Of a stretch of DNA of 26,851 bases, positions 23,892 through 26,851 are shown one piece after another; position 1 is the stretch's first letter; the number at the start of each line of letters is the position of its first letter. The translations under genes and the position numbers were made by a program. Below the pieces are notes generated by a model, which was not told where the DNA came from, searched no databases, and saw only the letters and a list, made by a program, of their open reading frames with translations. This DNA is from Paracoccaceae bacterium (GTDB lineage: Bacteria > Pseudomonadota > Alphaproteobacteria > Rhodobacterales > Rhodobacteraceae): NCBI GenBank assembly GCA_007131945.1, contig SLPP01000081.1:1-26851 (forward strand), written 5' to 3'.

Positions 23892-24027
23892 CGCAAGTTA
23901 TTGTTATACAAAGAAATAATACCCCCCGTTAACCACAACGAAAGCTTTGGTCCGGGCCTCGAAAATCCGCTGCCGGCTGCTGCCTCAAATCGGACGACGG
24001 CGTCGCTCTTCCGGCACGAGGGTGGGC
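23892..24027. other. A/T-rich convergent intergenic segment
   Basis: Between the convergent operon and the M20 hydrolase gene lies a segment whose first 50 bases (23892-23940) are much more A/T-rich than the surroundings. It contains TTGT-TAT-ACAA (23901-23911), a small inverted repeat of the kind bound by GntR regulators. On the minus strand TTAACG, 18 nt, TATAAC forms a possible promoter facing left. No small gene was recognised. Confidence 0.4.
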
Positions 24028-25257
24028 TCAGACTTCGAGCGACAGCCGCCCCGCCGCCTCGGCCAGGACCTCGAGCGCGGTCGCAAGGTCCGCGCGTCCC
24101 GTGTCCTCGGACGGGTTGTGGCTGATGCCGCCGATCGACGGCGCGAAGAGCATCGCCGTCGGCAGGACCATCGCCACGTTCGAGGCATCGTGCAGCGCGC
24201 CCGAGGGCATGCTGCGCCAGCGTCCCGGCGCGACCGCCTCGGCCGCCGCCTCGAGCGCATGGCGCAACCGCGCATCCATCTGCACCGGTTCGACCGAGAA
24301 GCCGGAGCTCGCCTCCAGCGCCAGCCCGCGCGCCTCGGCCACCCGCCCGGCGAGCGCCCGCGCCTCGGCGGCCATGGCATCGAGCCGCGCCACCTCGGCA
24401 TCGCGGACCTGCACCGTGAAGGTCACCGCGCCGGGCACGATCGAGTTGGCGTTCGGTTCGACCACCGCGCGGCCCAGGGTCCAGACCGTCCGCTCGCCCG
24501 CCATCGGCGCGAAGGCCGCGTTCAGGGCGACGGTGTAGGCGGCGAAGGCCTGCAACGCGTCGCGGCGCAGCGGCATCGGCGTCGTGCCGGCATGGTTGGC
24601 CTCGCCCACGAGGCGGAAGCTCCATTGCCGCACGCCGACGATCGCCTCGACCACGCCGAGCGCCTGGCCGGCCCTGTCGAGGACCGGGCCCTGTTCGATA
24701 TGCGGCTCGATGAAGGCCACGAAGCGCGCCGGCGGCACCGTCCCCACGGGTCCGATCTCGGCCGCGCGGCGCCGGGCCTCGGCGAAGCGCACCGGGTCGC
24801 GCGTGGCATCCTCGTCGCGGCAGGCATCGGCCTCGGCGAGGCTCATCTGGCCGGTCCAGACCGAACTGCCGGTCAGCCGGCCGAAGCGCCCTTCCTCGTC
24901 CTGGAACGAGACCACGGCGACGGGCGGCCCGCCGCTTTCCAGCGCGGCGCGGGCCAGTTCCAGCCCGCAGGCGACGCCCCAGGCGCCGTCGAGCCAGCCA
25001 CCCAGCGGCTGCGTGTCGCTGTGCGACCCGACGAGCAGGCAGCGGCCGTCGCCCGGCGGCAGGCCGAAGAGGTTGCCGCAGGGATCGACCGTGACCTCGA
25101 GCCCGGCCTCCCGCATCCGCCCGGCGAGCCAGCGCCGGGCGGCGATGTCGGCATCCGAGAAGGCGCGGCGCGCAACGCCGGTCCCCTGCCCACCGATGGT
25201 GCGCAGGTGGTCCAGATCGGAAAGCATGCGGGCGGGATCGACGGGAATGCGGGACAT
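24028..25257 (-). CDS. M20-family Zn-dependent amidohydrolase (hydantoinase/carbamoylase type)
   Basis: This 409-residue protein belongs to the HyuC/AmaB/AllC group of M20 metallo-hydrolases, which cleave N-carbamoyl amino acids, ureidoglycines or allantoate in the cytoplasm. Metal and substrate blocks are complete: GSHSDTQPLGGWLDGAWG (His and Asp ligands), SFQDEEGRFG (Glu pair), AFIEPHIEQGPVLD, GEANHAGTTPMPLRRDA, and SGALHDASNVA and GGISHNPSED near the C-terminus with the last His ligand. The dimerisation domain lies at about 210-325. I chose the ATG at 25257, preceded by GAGGT, which gives the normal N-terminus; longer frames upstream are unlikely. It converges on the catabolic operon, so it is transcribed separately. 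It may still act on a nitrogen compound of the same diet. The exact substrate cannot be read. Confidence 0.88.
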   Translation of the reverse strand: MSRIPVDPARMLSDLDHLRTIGGQGTGVARRAFSDADIAARRWLAGRMREAGLEVTVDPCGNLFGLPPGDGRCLLVGSHSDTQPLGGWLDGAWGVACGLELARAALESGGPPVAVVSFQDEEGRFGRLTGSSVWTGQMSLAEADACRDEDATRDPVRFAEARRRAAEIGPVGTVPPARFVAFIEPHIEQGPVLDRAGQALGVVEAIVGVRQWSFRLVGEANHAGTTPMPLRRDALQAFAAYTVALNAAFAPMAGERTVWTLGRAVVEPNANSIVPGAVTFTVQVRDAEVARLDAMAAEARALAGRVAEARGLALEASSGFSVEPVQMDARLRHALEAAAEAVAPGRWRSMPSGALHDASNVAMVLPTAMLFAPSIGGISHNPSEDTGRADLATALEVLAEAAGRLSLEV

Positions 25258-25643
25258 GGGACCTCGCGAGTGCGGGATGGTGGGCCGGGCTCGCGCCATC
25301 CGGCCCCAGAACGCGGCCGAGTGCAACACCCCTGCCCCGAGGCGGTTGCCGTTCTTGCACCGGCGCAAGAAAGTTTCCGCGCGGATTGCTTGACTTTCAG
25401 GGTCCGATGGCCCATCTGCCGAGTGTCGCTGCGCTGCCGCGTGAGCATGCTGGTCCGGATCGGGCCATCAGCGCGCCAAAGAATTCAGTTCCCCATCACG
25501 CAGGGTTCCTGACGCGACGACCGGAGCGGCGGGCGATGCCCGTTTGCGCCGGGGTCGTGCAAACCCTCCCCGGCCGCACCCCGTGCGGTCACGAACCGGC
25601 CGCGCCGACGCCCCTGGCTCGCGCGGTCAGCAAAGGATAAGAC
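25258..25643. promoter_or_regulatory. 386-bp divergent promoter region and structured helicase leader
   Basis: This gap separates the M20 gene from the helicase. It contains the inverted repeat TTCTTGC-ACCGGC-GCAAGAA (25352-25371), a possible -35 TTGACT (25390-25395) with only a weak -10 after it, a nested stem-loop with outer arms ACGACC (25517-25522) and GGTCGT (25553-25558), and the hairpin CCGCAC-CCC-GTGCGG (25574-25588). If transcription starts near 25425, the helicase mRNA has a structured leader of about 220 nt. No gene was recognised in it. Confidence 0.45.
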
Positions 25644-26851
25644 TTGTTCGATTTCGACATGCTCGGCCTCGCGCCGTCCCTCAATGCCGCGCTCCAGCGC
25701 GCGGGCTTTTCCGAACCCACCCCGATCCAGAACCAGGCGATCCCGCTGGCGATGGCGGGGCACGACATCCTGGGCCTCGCCCAGACCGGCACCGGCAAGA
25801 CGCTGGCCTTCGGCCTGCCGCTGGTCGATCACCTGCTCGCCCAGCCCGGCCGCCCCGCGCCGAAGACCGCCAAGGCGCTGATCCTCGCGCCGACGCGCGA
25901 GCTGACCAACCAGATCGCCGAAAGCCTGCGCCCGCTGACCGCCGGCACGAAGCTCTCGATCGTCACCGTCGTCGGCGGCCAGTCGATCAACCGGCAGATC
26001 GCGGCGCTTTCGCGCGGCACCGACATCCTCGTCGCCACGCCCGGCCGGCTCATCGACCTGATGGAGCGCCGCGCCGTCGACCTCGGCGCCGTGCGCCACC
26101 TGGTGCTGGACGAGGCCGACCAGATGCTCGATCTCGGCTTCATCCACGCGCTGCGCAAGATCGCGCCGCGGCTGGGCACGCCGCGGCAGACCATGCTCTT
26201 CTCGGCCACCATGCCGGCGCAGATCGAGGAGTTGAGCCGTGCCTATCTGAAGGATCCGCGCCGCGTGCAGGTCGCGCCGCCGGGCAAGGCCGCCGACAAG
26301 GTCGCGCAGTCGGTCCACTTCCTCGACAAGGGCGCGAAGCCGGGCAAGCTGCGCGAGATCCTGTCGCGCGACCCGGCGGCGCTGACGCTGGTCTTCGCGC
26401 GCACCAAGCACGGCGCCGAGAAGCTGATGAAGGGGCTCGTGGCCGACGGCTTCAACGCCGCCTCGATCCACGGCAACAAGAGCCAGGGCCAGCGCGACCG
26501 GGCGATCAAGGCGTTTCGCGAGGGCACGGTGACGACGCTGGTCGCGACCGATGTCGCCGCGCGCGGCATCGACATCCCCGGCGTCGCCCATGTCATCAAT
26601 TACGACCTGCCCGAGGTGCCGGACAACTACGTCCACCGCATCGGCCGCACCGCCCGCGCCGGGCGGGAAGGCGAGGCGATCGCCTTCTGCACGCCCGAGG
26701 AGGCGGGGCTGCTGGCGCAGATCCAGAAGCTGATGAAGACCGAGGTCCCGGTGGCGAGCGGCCGAAGCCCGCTCGCCGATGGCGCGGCCCCGCGGCAGGA
26801 TCCGGCGCGTCGCCCCGCGGCCAAGGCGGCGCCGGCCCGGCACCGCCGACC
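25644..26851 (+). CDS. DEAD-box ATP-dependent RNA helicase (RhlE-like), truncated by window edge
   Basis: The first 402 codons of a DEAD-box RNA helicase, which unwinds RNA using ATP in ribosome assembly, RNA decay or cold adaptation. All helicase motifs are visible in order: Q motif GFSEPTPIQ (21-29), motif I AQTGTGKT (46-53), PTRELTNQI (83-91), TPGRLIDL (132-139), DEAD (156-159), SAT (187-189), LVFARTK, ATDVAARGID and HRIGRTARAG. The visible C-terminal region becomes basic and alanine- and proline-rich, as in RhlE-type tails, and runs off the window. I propose the TTG at 25644 as start because AAAGGA lies 6 nt before it; an in-frame ATG at 25659 removes five residues and is the alternative. 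RhlE is the nearest family by motif pattern, not certain. Confidence 0.94.
   Translation, partial: MFDFDMLGLAPSLNAALQRAGFSEPTPIQNQAIPLAMAGHDILGLAQTGTGKTLAFGLPLVDHLLAQPGRPAPKTAKALILAPTRELTNQIAESLRPLTAGTKLSIVTVVGGQSINRQIAALSRGTDILVATPGRLIDLMERRAVDLGAVRHLVLDEADQMLDLGFIHALRKIAPRLGTPRQTMLFSATMPAQIEELSRAYLKDPRRVQVAPPGKAADKVAQSVHFLDKGAKPGKLREILSRDPAALTLVFARTKHGAEKLMKGLVADGFNAASIHGNKSQGQRDRAIKAFREGTVTTLVATDVAARGIDIPGVAHVINYDLPEVPDNYVHRIGRTARAGREGEAIAFCTPEEAGLLAQIQKLMKTEVPVASGRSPLADGAAPRQDPARRPAAKAAPARHRR

Overview
The window is GC-rich (roughly two thirds G+C), densely coding, and reads as a chromosome segment of an alphaproteobacterium, most likely of the Rhodobacteraceae type. This is judged from strong G/C bias at third codon positions, tightly overlapped operons, two TRAP transporters, and housekeeping genes (carB, lon, a DEAD-box helicase) with alphaproteobacterial character. 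Taxonomy and all family names come from reading the sequences; no database search was run.

Layout. (1) 1-422, minus: the 5' end of carB, running off the left edge. (2) 732-8520, minus: a seven-gene catabolic operon. In transcription order it is an N-formylglutamate-amidohydrolase-family protein, TRAP DctQ, DctM and DctP, a glutamine-synthetase-like gamma-glutamyl-amine ligase, an aldehyde dehydrogenase and an iron-type alcohol dehydrogenase. A divergent RpiR-type regulator (8660-9547) faces it across a short promoter region with an inverted repeat. (3) 9680-12088, plus: lon, with a recognisable heat-shock-type promoter and a textbook intrinsic terminator. (4) 12511-23840, plus: a ten-gene operon that is the main interest of the window. 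(5) 24028-25257, minus: an M20-family amidohydrolase, convergent with the operon. (6) 25644 to the right edge, plus: the start of a DEAD-box RNA helicase.

The plus-strand operon encodes a molybdenum hydroxylase (separate FAD subunit plus a fused 2Fe-2S/molybdopterin subunit), a 6-hydroxynicotinate-reductase-like protein, an ApbE-like UPF0280 protein, an 'amino acid synthesis' (PF06684/DUF1185) protein, a TRAP importer (P, Q, M), an enamidase-like amidohydrolase and a second PF06684 protein. Hydroxylase, dearomatising reductase and enamidase are the first three steps of the reductive nicotinate pathway known from the anaerobe Eubacterium barkeri. The simplest reading is uptake and reductive ring opening of nicotinate, or a close N-heteroaromatic carboxylate, to 2-formylglutarate. 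UPF0280 and the two PF06684 proteins are then candidates for cofactor maturation and for steps after ring opening.

The minus-strand operon resembles gamma-glutamylation routes for amines, but has an alcohol dehydrogenase where putrescine routes have an amine oxidase. This points to an amino alcohol such as ethanolamine as a candidate substrate. No tRNA, rRNA, CRISPR array, insertion sequence or phage gene was recognised.
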